Assembly (NCBI GenBank): GCA_000974665.1
Contig: BBSY01000002.1
Coordinates: 1,364,001 to 1,428,000, forward strand
Length of the DNA: 64,000 nt
DNA from: an alpha proteobacterium U9-1i
Lineage (GTDB): Bacteria > Pseudomonadota > Alphaproteobacteria > Caulobacterales > Aquidulcibacteraceae
Direction of reading: 5' to 3'
Every line of letters begins with the position of its first letter. Position 1 is the stretch's first letter. Position numbers and translations under genes: made by a program. Below are positions 22,945 to 30,272 of this stretch, in pieces. The notes below the pieces were generated by a model. The model worked only from the letters and a program-made list of their open reading frames with translations, did no database searches and had not been told where the DNA came from.

Positions 22945-24111
22945 ATGAAGGTTTTGAGCGCGCTTGCGGCGCTGGTGCTGGCGGCATCGTGCGCGACGCC
23001 GCTTGTGCCGACCGGACGGTCGGCGCTGACGCACCAAATCGCCGACGACGCGGCCGCGTTCAATGAGGCGTACGGGCAAGCCGTGTCGGCGCAAATCCTG
23101 CTCAACATCCTCCGCTCACGCGATCGGCTGCCGCGGCATTATCTTTCGATGACGGGCATTTCCGACAGTCCATCCCTGCGCTGGCGCGAGAACGCGGGCG
23201 TGGGCTCGATTCCGTTGGGCGAGGGCTCATCGCCGTGGGGCTTTGGCAGTCTCGGCATCGAGCGCGAAACGCAGAGCCGGCCTACCTACGCCGTGCAACC
23301 CTTCGCCGCCGACACGCTGACGCGGGCGGCGTTTCAGCCTACGCAGCCTTACGTGTTTGCGCATTATTGGCGGTCCGGCTGGCCGCGCGATCTGCTGACC
23401 TTGATGATGGTGGAGCGCATCACGCTCCATACTGCAGACGGCCAAAGCCACACCTTCAACAACGAAGCCAACGAAATCTTCGAAAATTGTGCGCCAAGCA
23501 TTCAAACCCATGGCTGCGAATTCGTTCGGGCGCTGCGTACGTTCCTCGATCGCGTCGATCATCCGGCGGAGCTCTCGACCGCGGCCAATGCGCGTGGCGT
23601 GTGCGGGTTGGTGGAAGCCTATTTGCCGGCACGGCCCGTGCGTGCAACGCCGCCGGCGGAGGGTCAGGATTGCGATCCGGTGTTCGCGGTTGGCCCGGAT
23701 TTCTACACGTTTCGCCTGCGCTCGCTCGACGACATGATCTATTTCGTCGGCGAGTTGATGCGCGCCGGTGCGATGCGCGCGGCGCCAGGGGAGCCGATCG
23801 ACGCGCAAGTCTCGATTTCCGCCGCTGGCTTGCGTGGCGGCGGGCAGGGCGTGCCGTTGTTTCGCATCGTGCCTCACGCCAGCGTACAACAGCGCGGCTA
23901 CGCGGCGCGCGTGTCTTATGCGGGGGCGCTTTATTTCGCGGGACCCGCGGTCGGGCGCTCTTGCTCTGAGGCGAGCCAAGAGGGCGTGTGCATGGACACT
24001 GCGGAGGAAGGCGATCGCTCCTCTTCAGTGTTATCGCTGATCGCCGAAATCATGGCGCTCAATCAATCGCCGGACGCGATACGACCGCCGAGCCGCTTGA
24101 TCGCCGAATGA
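22945..24111 (+). CDS. Uncharacterised lipoprotein
   Basis: A 388-residue protein that I do not recognise. It starts after GGAGGG with a lipoprotein signal (LVLAASC, lipid on C16). A conserved-looking early helix (FNEAYGQAVSAQILLNILRSRDRLPRHYLS) predicts contact with an inner helix bundle, and a mixed alpha/beta body follows with FAHYWRSGWPRDLLTLMMVERI and GPDFYTFRLRSLDDMIYFVGELM. Several Cys (ENCAPSIQTHGCEF, GQDCDPV) may form disulfides in the periplasm. Upstream is a divergent carbonic anhydrase; downstream a convergent TetR gene abuts it exactly. No enzymatic motif was found. Confidence 0.65.
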   Translation: MKVLSALAALVLAASCATPLVPTGRSALTHQIADDAAAFNEAYGQAVSAQILLNILRSRDRLPRHYLSMTGISDSPSLRWRENAGVGSIPLGEGSSPWGFGSLGIERETQSRPTYAVQPFAADTLTRAAFQPTQPYVFAHYWRSGWPRDLLTLMMVERITLHTADGQSHTFNNEANEIFENCAPSIQTHGCEFVRALRTFLDRVDHPAELSTAANARGVCGLVEAYLPARPVRATPPAEGQDCDPVFAVGPDFYTFRLRSLDDMIYFVGELMRAGAMRAAPGEPIDAQVSISAAGLRGGGQGVPLFRIVPHASVQQRGYAARVSYAGALYFAGPAVGRSCSEASQEGVCMDTAEEGDRSSSVLSLIAEIMALNQSPDAIRPPSRLIAE

Positions 24112-24693
24112 TCAGCGCGGCGCGAGCTGCGCCGCCAGGGCCTTCACGGCGTTGCCGGCGTAGATGAAGGGCGTCGATGTGCCGTGCGCCTTTGACGTCA
24201 AGGTGGCGCCTTCCATGGCTGACACCAACGCAGAGCCCAGTTCGATAGCGGCGTCGTGCGTATAGCCGCGTTGCTCAGCGGCGCGCGCTACTTCCTGTTC
24301 CCATGACGCCAGCACGTAGCGCACGGCCAAGCCAAGCTCCGGCGTGTCCGCGCCCACGTCAGAGGCCACCGCGAGCAGCGGACACGAAATCTCGTAACGG
24401 TGGGTTTTGGCCTCGCGTGCGACGTATCTGAACGTGCGATCGATGAACTCGATCATGTCGACGCCGCTCTCGGTCAGCGAGCGAAACCGCCCCGTGGCCT
24501 CATCGCCAAAGCGCCGTACAGCCTCGACGCCAATTTCTTCCTTCCCGCCCGGAAAGTGGAAATAGAGCGAACCGCGCGGTGCGTTGGCGGCCGCGAGCAG
24601 GTCGGCGACACCAACGCCGGCGTAGCCCCGTTGCCGGAAGAGCTCCACGGCGGCGTCGATCAGGTCGGTCTTAGCGGTGGACAATTTTGCCAT
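24112..24693 (-). CDS. TetR-family repressor, LmrA/YxaF-like
   Basis: A 193-residue regulator. The N-terminal helix-turn-helix (AAVELFRQRGYAGVGVADLLAAANAPRGSLYFHFPGGKEEI) closely follows the LmrA/YxaF/QacR-like subgroup, including the SLYFHFPGGKEEL-type end. The C-terminal ligand domain has one Cys in ISCPLLAVASDV. Such regulators usually repress a nearby exporter or dehydrogenase and respond to small hydrophobic molecules. A strong two-site operator lies 20 bases before its start. Its divergent neighbour is a small secreted protein. Its last base abuts the end of the convergent lipoprotein gene. Confidence 0.85.
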   Translation of the reverse strand: MAKLSTAKTDLIDAAVELFRQRGYAGVGVADLLAAANAPRGSLYFHFPGGKEEIGVEAVRRFGDEATGRFRSLTESGVDMIEFIDRTFRYVAREAKTHRYEISCPLLAVASDVGADTPELGLAVRYVLASWEQEVARAAEQRGYTHDAAIELGSALVSAMEGATLTSKAHGTSTPFIYAGNAVKALAAQLAPR

Positions 24694-24712
24694 GGATCGA
24701 ACTTAGCACTTG

Positions 24713-24758
24713 TATGATGACCGGTCTAGATATAATAGTAAGTGGACCGGTCGTCATA
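24713..24758. promoter_or_regulatory. Two-copy TetR operator with embedded -10 box
   Basis: Two arms, 24713-24726 (TATGATGACCGGTC) and 24745-24758 (GACCGGTCGTCATA), are inverted repeats matching at 13 of 14 positions across an 18-base centre. Each arm contains the palindrome GACCGGTC, the core known from LmrA/YxaF-type operators. A perfect TATAAT (24731-24736) lies between them, reading toward the secreted-protein gene, and TATTAT serves the other strand. Binding should thus silence both directions. Confidence 0.65.
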
Positions 24759-24801
24759 CTTAGTTACCTCCTCCCCGGCGGCCGGCCCTGGAGACCTCCC
24801 C

Positions 24802-25128
24802 ATGAAGACCACCTTCTTCGCTCAATCCCTGGCGGTACTGGCGTTCGCCGTTGTGTCTTTCGCCGCGCCTGTCGCCTCTGCGGGCAACGACGTCGAAGAT
24901 CGCACCGCCGCCATCCGCCTCTGCCGCGCCGAAGTGGCGGCTCAGGCGAATGTCGATCAGAGCCAAGCCCGCTTCGACGAAGTCCGCGTTCGCGCGCACA
25001 CCGTGCGCGTTGATATCGACCTTTGGCGTGACGGTCGGCTGACCAACGTCCGTTGCGACGTAAGCCGCGACGGCGAGCTGACGGTCGCGTCCATCAATCC
25101 GGCGCTGCAACTCGCTTCGGCGCAATAA
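24802..25128 (+). CDS. Small secreted protein
   Basis: A 108-residue protein with a signal peptide (TTFFAQSLAVLAFAVVSFAAPVASA) and a mature part of about 80 residues that has two Cys (LCRAEVAAQ and VRCDVSRD), likely one disulfide. The repeating strand pattern VRVRAHTVRVDIDLW suggests a small beta-rich periplasmic fold. I do not recognise the family. The start at 24802 follows GGAGACC. Its promoter lies within the TetR operator, so it is probably induced when the regulator releases. Confidence 0.68.
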   Translation: MKTTFFAQSLAVLAFAVVSFAAPVASAGNDVEDRTAAIRLCRAEVAAQANVDQSQARFDEVRVRAHTVRVDIDLWRDGRLTNVRCDVSRDGELTVASINPALQLASAQ

Positions 25129-25133
25129 TGCCC

Positions 25134-25171
25134 CGCGACGCGGCGGTTGCGGCTTAGCCGCAGCCGTCGCG
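25134..25171. terminator. Stem-loop after the secreted-protein gene
   Basis: GGTTGCGGC (25145-25153) pairs with GCCGCAGCC (25157-25165) around TTA, with one G-U pair, and CGCGAC (25134-25139) extends the stem with GTCGCG (25166-25171) across a 5-base bulge. It begins 5 bases after the stop. There is no T-run, so it is a likely but unproven transcript end. Confidence 0.45.
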
Positions 25172-25236
25172 AGCGTGCGCGGCGCGCTCGTCAGATCGCT
25201 CTGGACGGGCGCGTGGAATTGTGGCCCCAAACGGGC

Positions 25237-26373
25237 ATGACACAGCACCTCGTTCGCCGCCGCTCGCTTGTCCTTTTTCCGATCGCCGCCGCCGCCGCTG
25301 CGTGTGCGCCGCGTGAAGCGGCGCAAGGAGACGGGCCGGGCTTTGCCGTCGATGTCGTTGCGGGCGGGCTCAATTATCCGTGGAGCCTCGCGTTCCTGCC
25401 GAATGGCGATGCGTTGATTACCGAAAAGATGGGTGGCATTCGTTTGCTGCGTGCGGATGGAACGCTTGCGCCCGAGCCTGTCGCCGGCGGGCCGCAGAAC
25501 GTGTTTCAAGAAGGGCAGAGCGGCCTGCACGAAGTAACGGTTGATCCGCAATTTGCTGAAAACGGCTTTGTGTATGTGTCGTTTCTTGAAGGCGACACGA
25601 CAGCCAATCGCATTGCGCTCTACAAGGCGCGCTTCGACGGTTCCGCTCTTGTTGATGGTCAGGTGATCTTCCGCGCCACGCCAGACAAGTCCGATATGGG
25701 GCATCCGAGCGCGCGTATATTGTTCTTGCCGGACGAGACGCTGCTCCTAGCTGTGGGCGACGGATATGACTTCAAAGAGCAAGCGCAAAATCTACGCTCG
25801 CATCTTGGCAAAATTTTGAGGCTGACGCGTGAAGGCGCGGCGGCGGCTGACAATCCGTTCGTGGGCCGCGATGACGCGCTGCCGGAGATTTATTCCTACG
25901 GTCACCGCAACACATTGGGCCTCGCGCTCGATGCGCGCGATGGCGCGATCTGGCAACATGAGAACGGCCCGCGCGGGGGCGATGAACTCAACTTGCTAAA
26001 GCCTGGCGCCAATTATGGTTGGCCGCTTGCCAGCTACGGCATCGATTATGACGGCACGATCATCACGCCGAACAATCAAATTCCTGACGCTGAGAACGCG
26101 GTCGCGATTTTTTCGCCGTCGATCGCGCCGTCGGGCATGGTGCTTTATCTGGGCGACGCGTTCCCAGAGTGGCAGGGCGATTTTCTGATCGGGGCGCTGA
26201 CAGGCGCCCATTTGCGGCGGGTGCGCGTGCGCGACAACATCGCGGTGTTGGAGGAGGTGCTGCTTCACGATCGACTGGCGCGCATCCGGGACGTGCGCGT
26301 GGGGCCACAGGGACATGTGTACCTGTTGACTGATTCCGACGCTGGCGAAGTTCTTCGGGTCCGGCCGGCCTAG
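25237..26373 (+). CDS. PQQ-dependent sugar dehydrogenase-like (YliI/soluble GDH fold) lipoprotein
   Basis: A 378-residue six-bladed beta-propeller of the soluble aldose sugar dehydrogenase family. The signatures are LNYPWSLAFLPNGDALITEK, SGLHEVTVDPQF with the catalytic-type His, YSYGHRNTLGLALD, and ENGPRGGDELNLLKPGANYGWP with calcium- and PQQ-contact residues. Members oxidise aldoses in the periplasm and pass electrons to quinone or a cytochrome. The start (TQHLVRRRSLVLF) begins a signal ending AAAAC at C23, so it is likely membrane-tethered. Whether the host makes PQQ is not visible here. Its stop shares CTAG with the next, convergent, gene. Confidence 0.82.
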   Translation: MTQHLVRRRSLVLFPIAAAAAACAPREAAQGDGPGFAVDVVAGGLNYPWSLAFLPNGDALITEKMGGIRLLRADGTLAPEPVAGGPQNVFQEGQSGLHEVTVDPQFAENGFVYVSFLEGDTTANRIALYKARFDGSALVDGQVIFRATPDKSDMGHPSARILFLPDETLLLAVGDGYDFKEQAQNLRSHLGKILRLTREGAAAADNPFVGRDDALPEIYSYGHRNTLGLALDARDGAIWQHENGPRGGDELNLLKPGANYGWPLASYGIDYDGTIITPNNQIPDAENAVAIFSPSIAPSGMVLYLGDAFPEWQGDFLIGALTGAHLRRVRVRDNIAVLEEVLLHDRLARIRDVRVGPQGHVYLLTDSDAGEVLRVRPA

Positions 26374-26747
26374 TCCTTCAACCGCCAAGGCGGATTTTTA
26401 CGGTTCTCGCCGGCGCTGAACAGGCAAAGTGCGTTGCCGGCTGGATCGCGGAGCCAAGCCTCATACCAAAGCCAGCTCTGCATGAGCGGTGCGCTCTCGA
26501 ACGCGACGCCTGCGGCTGTCAGGCGTGCAAACTCGGCGTCGACATCGCACTCGAAGTAAAGCTGCGGTGCGTGCTCTCGTGGCGGTGGAGCGTCGACGAT
26601 GTGGAGCGAAAATGTCGCCTCGCCGCTTGGTAATTCAAAGCGCGCGTAATGCGGACTGTGAACAATCAATTTGAGGCCAAGCAGCGTGTAGAAGGCGATC
26701 GACGCGTCGAGATCGGTCGCGGCGACGGTGACTTGATTGAGGCGCAT
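26370..26747 (-). CDS. Glyoxalase/bleomycin-resistance-type VOC protein
   Basis: A 125-residue single VOC domain: LNQVTVAATDLDASIAFYTLLGLK at the start, YFECDVDAEFARLTAAGVAFE in the middle, and WLRDPAGNALCLFSAGENR at the end. The metal-ligand positions seem partly kept (a Glu at 88-90 and the final D-x-x-G-N), but the first His is replaced, so catalysis is uncertain. Function may be small-molecule binding or isomerisation. It stands divergent from the oxygenase gene with 53 bases between. Confidence 0.75.
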   Translation of the reverse strand: MRLNQVTVAATDLDASIAFYTLLGLKLIVHSPHYARFELPSGEATFSLHIVDAPPPREHAPQLYFECDVDAEFARLTAAGVAFESAPLMQSWLWYEAWLRDPAGNALCLFSAGENRKNPPWRLKD

Positions 26748-26800
26748 GCTCGCAATCTAGGCGCACCGGCTTTTGCATCAACGCCACACGGTTTAGGGAA

Positions 26801-27418
26801 ATGCCAATGGCCGCCGAGATCCGAACCCTTTTCGTCACCAAGCTTTACCGCGAACGCCTGGAGGACGCTGCAGCGCTTAATCGCGATTTGCTTGCCTCCT
26901 GCCGATCGATCGCCAAGGAGGATAAGGCGGGCCAATCCTGGAGCCGCGAGAAGGGCTACAAGGGTTATACCTCCTACGCATCGTTGAATGATTTGCCGAC
27001 CCGCGATCCCGCGTTCGCGACGCTCAAGAGAGAACTCGACAGACATGCGGCCGCCTTCGCAAAGGCGCTGCACCTCGAGCTTGGGCGCAAGAAGCTCACG
27101 CTCGATTCGATCTGGATCAACATCCTCGAACCGGGTGGTGTTCATACCGGCCACATCCATCCGCACTCAGTGCTGAGCGGCACATATTATGTCGAGACGC
27201 CGGCGGGTTCGTCGGCGCTGAAGCTGGAGGATCCGCGTTTGCCTTTGATGATGGCCGCGCCATCGCGCGCGGAGGACGCACCGGCGGCGGAGCGCACTTT
27301 CGTCTATGTTGAGCCGAAGGCGGGTGACGTGTTGATGTGGGAAAGCTTCGTTCGCCACGAAGTGCCGGTGAACGCCGCGAAAAAATCGCGCATCAGCGTG
27401 AGCTTCAACTATTCCTGA
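26801..27418 (+). CDS. Putative 2-oxoglutarate/Fe(II) oxygenase (TIGR02466-type)
   Basis: A 205-residue cupin-like oxygenase. The sequence LDSIWINILEPGGVHTGHIHPHSVLSGTYYV (His at 115-122) and the later WESFVRHEVPVNAAKKSRISVSFNYS give the iron-binding His pair and the Arg that would hold 2-oxoglutarate. The start with EIRTLFVTKLY is typical for this family. Members are widespread in marine and freshwater Alphaproteobacteria and phages; the substrate is unknown. AGGGA precedes the ATG. It overlaps the convergent propeller gene by 10 bases. Confidence 0.77.
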   Translation: MPMAAEIRTLFVTKLYRERLEDAAALNRDLLASCRSIAKEDKAGQSWSREKGYKGYTSYASLNDLPTRDPAFATLKRELDRHAAAFAKALHLELGRKKLTLDSIWINILEPGGVHTGHIHPHSVLSGTYYVETPAGSSALKLEDPRLPLMMAAPSRAEDAPAAERTFVYVEPKAGDVLMWESFVRHEVPVNAAKKSRISVSFNYS

Positions 27419-28410
27419 TCGAGCGCGACGCGCAGCACGACGATGTCGTGCAGCTGATCCCGCGGAACCGTGCCGTTGTTGGCTTCCATCAGTCTGCGAT
27501 AGTGCTGCAATTGGCTGTTGGCGATGACGTAGATATCGCCGCCGGCGATGACGCCTGTGGTGGGCTGCAGAAGGTCTGGGTGTTCAACCAGCAGCGCGCG
27601 AACCGCTGTGATGCGCAGGCCGGTTTCGTCGAGCGTGTAGCGGCAGACGCGGCAATCGCCCGTCCATGGCTGAACGCTGACCAAATCCCCCTCGTAGAGA
27701 TAGAGTCCGTCAGCGCCGATGCGCACGCCTTCGGGCAGGGCGACGCGCGTGGCTTGGCGGGTTGCGATGTCGATGCGGAACACGCCGCCGCGCGCATCGG
27801 CGACGTAGAGCGTGCGGTTGTCGTCACTCAGGGCGACGCCATTGCCGCGACCATCTTCGGGGAGGGTGAGGAACGGCTCGAGCGCCGCGCCATTGGGGCC
27901 GACGCGATAGACGATGCCGCTCATCGTATCGGAAATGTAGAGCGATCCGTCGGCGGCGATGTCGAGGTCGTTGAGGAAATGCGGCACGCCGTCGTTGAGC
28001 GTGAGGTTGCGCACCAGGCGGCCGGTGTCGAGATCGAACAAGGCGAGGCCGCCTTGGCCGGAGGATGCGTCGTCGCGGATCGGCATGGAGGCGCCGGCGC
28101 TTGCGTGCGCGGCCCAGAGGCGGCGGCGTTGCGCATCGACGCGCATGCCGATGACGCCATACATCGCGTTGCTGTTCCGCGGCGTGAAATCGGTTTGTGC
28201 GCCATCGCGGGCGACGCGGACGATGCGGCGTTGCCAGGTGGAGCTGACGTAAGTCGCGCCGGTTTGTGGATCGTAGGCGATGCCCTCGGGCACGAGGTCC
28301 GGTTCGGCGATGGTGAAGGCGCGTTCGATCGACGGGCGCGGCGGCTCTGGCGGCGGTGGCGGCGAAGCGCAAGCGGCGAGGGCGACGGCGAGGGAAAGGG
28401 TGCGGAGCAT
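27409..28410 (-). CDS. SMP-30/NHL-like beta-propeller lipoprotein
   Basis: A 333-residue protein with a lipobox (VALAACAS, C14), a short Pro-rich linker, and repeated propeller blades (VPEGIAYDPQTGATYVSS, FLNDLDIAADGSLYISDTMSG, GNGVALSDDNRTLYVADARGGVF). This is close to the gluconolactonase/SMP-30 fold, whose members hydrolyse lactones with Glu, Asn and Asp ligands; EGIAYD, NDLD and GNGVALSDD would supply these. It is probably a periplasmic lactonase-like or binding protein, with the substrate unknown. Confidence 0.72.
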   Translation of the reverse strand: MLRTLSLAVALAACASPPPPPEPPRPSIERAFTIAEPDLVPEGIAYDPQTGATYVSSTWQRRIVRVARDGAQTDFTPRNSNAMYGVIGMRVDAQRRRLWAAHASAGASMPIRDDASSGQGGLALFDLDTGRLVRNLTLNDGVPHFLNDLDIAADGSLYISDTMSGIVYRVGPNGAALEPFLTLPEDGRGNGVALSDDNRTLYVADARGGVFRIDIATRQATRVALPEGVRIGADGLYLYEGDLVSVQPWTGDCRVCRYTLDETGLRITAVRALLVEHPDLLQPTTGVIAGGDIYVIANSQLQHYRRLMEANNGTVPRDQLHDIVVLRVALDQE

Positions 28411-28554
28411 TGCTTACGCTAACGGCGCGCGGTGCGGGCTTGTGAGCTTTTCGACCAACGTGCGTGGGGCGTCGATGGGCGTAAGCGGGCGCCGTGTTCA
28501 CGCGTGTGGCGGAAGGACGGCGGCAACCTTCGCTAAGAGAGGGCGTTATCCGGG

Positions 28555-28570
28555 CGTGACGCAGGTCACG
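28555..28570. promoter_or_regulatory. CRP-like inverted repeat
   Basis: CGTGAC-GCAG-GTCACG is a perfect inverted repeat and fits GTGA-N6-TCAC, the core of CRP-family sites. It lies 66 bases upstream of the small periplasmic gene in a 225-base gap that otherwise shows nothing clear. No promoter hexamers could be fixed with confidence. Confidence 0.4.
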
Positions 28571-28635
28571 GCGCTCAGGTGCGCCGGGTTCCATCTTCGG
28601 CTGGCGTTAAGGTTGTGACGCCGAGGGAGAGTTTC

Positions 28636-29058
28636 ATGTTCGTCCGTTCCGCTTTGATCGCCTGCGCTGCTTTGGTTGCGACCGCCGCGCCAGCATTCGC
28701 CGACGAGCCGGCGCGTTGCGACGCGACGAGCTTCCGCATCTATTTTGGCGCCAATGCCGACACGCTTGACGCTTCGGCGCGCGAAATCCTCGCCGCTGCT
28801 GAGCGCAATGTCGCCAGCTGCGGCTACGCTGAATTGCGCGTCACGCTTGACGCATCGAGCCCGTACGCCGCCGAGCGCGCCCAAGCGATCCGCGCCGCTG
28901 CTGACGCTCGCACGTGGGACGCGGTTCGCGTTGAAGCGCGGCCGATGCTGCAACGCGCGGCGCACCGCGCCGGCCCCGATTACGCCGAAGTGACGATGAC
29001 GCCGGACGTGGGCGCTGACCGCAACCAGCGCATCGCCCCGCCGAACGTCGGCCTGTAA
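28636..29058 (+). CDS. Small periplasmic protein with OmpA-C-like fragment
   Basis: A 140-residue protein with a signal peptide (FVRSALIACAALVATAAPAFA). The mature part FRIYFGANADTLDASAREILAAAERNVASCGYAELRV matches the first half of an OmpA-C-like peptidoglycan-binding domain (strand, then helix), and ASSPYAAERAQAIRAAAD resembles the S..RA..v helix. The NDxxS..R peptidoglycan-contact motif is not preserved, so binding is doubtful. Two Cys may form a disulfide. Ribosome site GAGGGAG; single-gene unit. Confidence 0.65.
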   Translation: MFVRSALIACAALVATAAPAFADEPARCDATSFRIYFGANADTLDASAREILAAAERNVASCGYAELRVTLDASSPYAAERAQAIRAAADARTWDAVRVEARPMLQRAAHRAGPDYAEVTMTPDVGADRNQRIAPPNVGL

Positions 29059-29084
29059 ACATCTCGGCTGAGGCGGCCGCTCTT

Positions 29085-29230
29085 AGCCCTCCCTCGATGG
29101 GAGGGCCGCGCGCAGCGCGGGGAGGGTGAGGCTCGCGACATTTGGGTTGAGCCAAAATGTGGCTCGCCTTCATCGTAGCGCGCGCACCTCCTCCGGCCAC
29201 TTCGTGGCCACCTCCTCCATCGAGGAGGAG
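29085..29230. repeat. Dispersed palindromic repeat, copy 1
   Basis: Begins with the palindrome CCCTCCCTCGATGGGAGGG next to CGCGCGCAGCGCGGGGAGGGTG and ends with CTCCTCCATCGAGGAGGAG; a GGCCACTTCGTGGCC hairpin lies between. Copy 2 at 29888-30052 has the same two ends with a different middle. The gap from 29059 to 29304 holds no gene. Confidence 0.65.
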
Positions 29231-29304
29231 GTTTAGTGCGTGCGCGTGCGGCGCGTGAGTCGGATGCCGACCACGCGTTGTTGAGCTTCGGGAAAAGACG
29301 GCGG

Positions 29305-29778
29305 CTAGGAGGTGTCGGCGACGGCGACGAGCAGCGCCGGCGCGTGTGACATCAACGCGCGGGGCGCGGTTCCGCGCAGGGCGCTGCGGCGCATGAGGAA
29401 GCCGCGCTTCAAGCGACGCATGAAGCGCTGCACGTAAAAATCGATACGCGCGGCGACGTGTTTGATGCGGGCGATGCGGTCGTAGCCGAACGCGCTGAGC
29501 GGCGGCAGCGCATTGCGCAGCACGAAATTCATCCATGCGCCTTTGTAGGCGCGGCCGGTGAGATGGGCGCCCATGCGGGCTTTGCCGGGTTGGAAGCCTT
29601 CGAGCAGCACGCTCGCGCCGATCAGATATTTGAGCCGGCCTTCCATGCGCTCGATCTCGTCACGCGAGCGCTTCATCGGCAGCCGCGCCAACCACAACAG
29701 CACAAACGCAAACCACCGCCGCATGAGTGCGGCGAAGGCGCGGAGCTTTGCAGTGTTGATGGGAGGAGCGGATGTCAT
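29305..29778 (-). CDS. Hypothetical basic protein
   Basis: A 157-residue protein, strongly basic, with one hydrophobic stretch near the N-terminus (RRWFAFVLLWLARLP) and Arg-rich helices (MRRLKRGFLMRRSALRG). The middle region KARMGAHLTGRAYKGAWMNFVL may be a helical hairpin. No known domain could be assigned. It lies between two copies of an intergenic repeat. Codon usage looks like its neighbours, which supports a real gene, but nothing shows its role. Confidence 0.5.
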   Translation of the reverse strand: MTSAPPINTAKLRAFAALMRRWFAFVLLWLARLPMKRSRDEIERMEGRLKYLIGASVLLEGFQPGKARMGAHLTGRAYKGAWMNFVLRNALPPLSAFGYDRIARIKHVAARIDFYVQRFMRRLKRGFLMRRSALRGTAPRALMSHAPALLVAVADTS

Positions 29779-29887
29779 GTGCGCGCAGTATGCGGGCGGT
29801 GTGGAGGGGGTCGGATAGATTTTGTGTGGGTGCTTGTGGCGTAAGGGCTGGAGCGGCGTTTGGGCGGGGATAGAGGCGCGTTCTTAC

Positions 29888-30052
29888 AGCCCTCCCTCGA
29901 TGGGAGGGCCGCGCTGCAAGCGCGGGGCGGGTGCGGCCCGCAAACGATGACGAATGAGCCTCGTGAGGCGCGCCCTTTGACGTCGCGGGCCTCACCTCCT
30001 CAGTCAGCCTTCGCCTGCGGCTCCGCCTGACAGCTCCTCCATCGAGGAGGAG
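29888..30052. repeat. Dispersed palindromic repeat, copy 2
   Basis: Starts AGCCCTCCCTCGATGGGAGG and ends CTCCTCCATCGAGGAGGAG, as in copy 1, in the same orientation. The interior differs and holds AGTCAGCCTTCGCCTGCGG and GGCTCCGCCTGAC, another hairpin. Confidence 0.65.
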
Positions 30053-30063
30053 CGGGGCGTTTG

Positions 30064-30162
30064 CGCACCTCGCCCCCGCGAGGGGGAGAGGTCGCTTCGC
30101 GCTTGCGCGAAGCGGGCTTGGCCCGCCGAAGCTGCGCAGCAGCGAAGGTGAGGGGGCGGGGT
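30064..30162. repeat. Intergenic palindromic element
   Basis: Contains CCCCCGCGAGGGGG, CGCTTCGCGC-TT-GCGCGAAGCG and a terminal inverted pair, CACCTCGCCCCC against GGTGAGGGGGCGGG. This fold-back pattern is typical of small non-coding repeats scattered in alphaproteobacterial genomes. No coding capacity. Confidence 0.55.
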
Positions 30163-30207
30163 TCAGGATGGGGGCGCGCGTGTTGAAGCTGGCGCGGTGT
30201 TCTGCGG

Positions 30208-30271
30208 CGCCCACCCTCATCCGGTCGCTGCGCGACCACCTTCTCCCGCCCATGCGGGAGAAGGGAGGGGT
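30208..30271. repeat. Intergenic palindromic element
   Basis: Contains GGTCGCTGCGCGACC and CTTCTCCCGCCCATGCGGGAGAAG, two perfect hairpins in tandem, between CACCCTC and GAGGGGTG. It lies directly against the 3' end of the zinc-ribbon/PIN-like gene and may terminate its transcript. Confidence 0.55.
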
Positions 30272-30272
30272 G

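Noticed and set aside
29085-30271. CRISPR array
   Set aside because: The repeats are few, palindromic, of unequal length and without regular spacers or cas genes.
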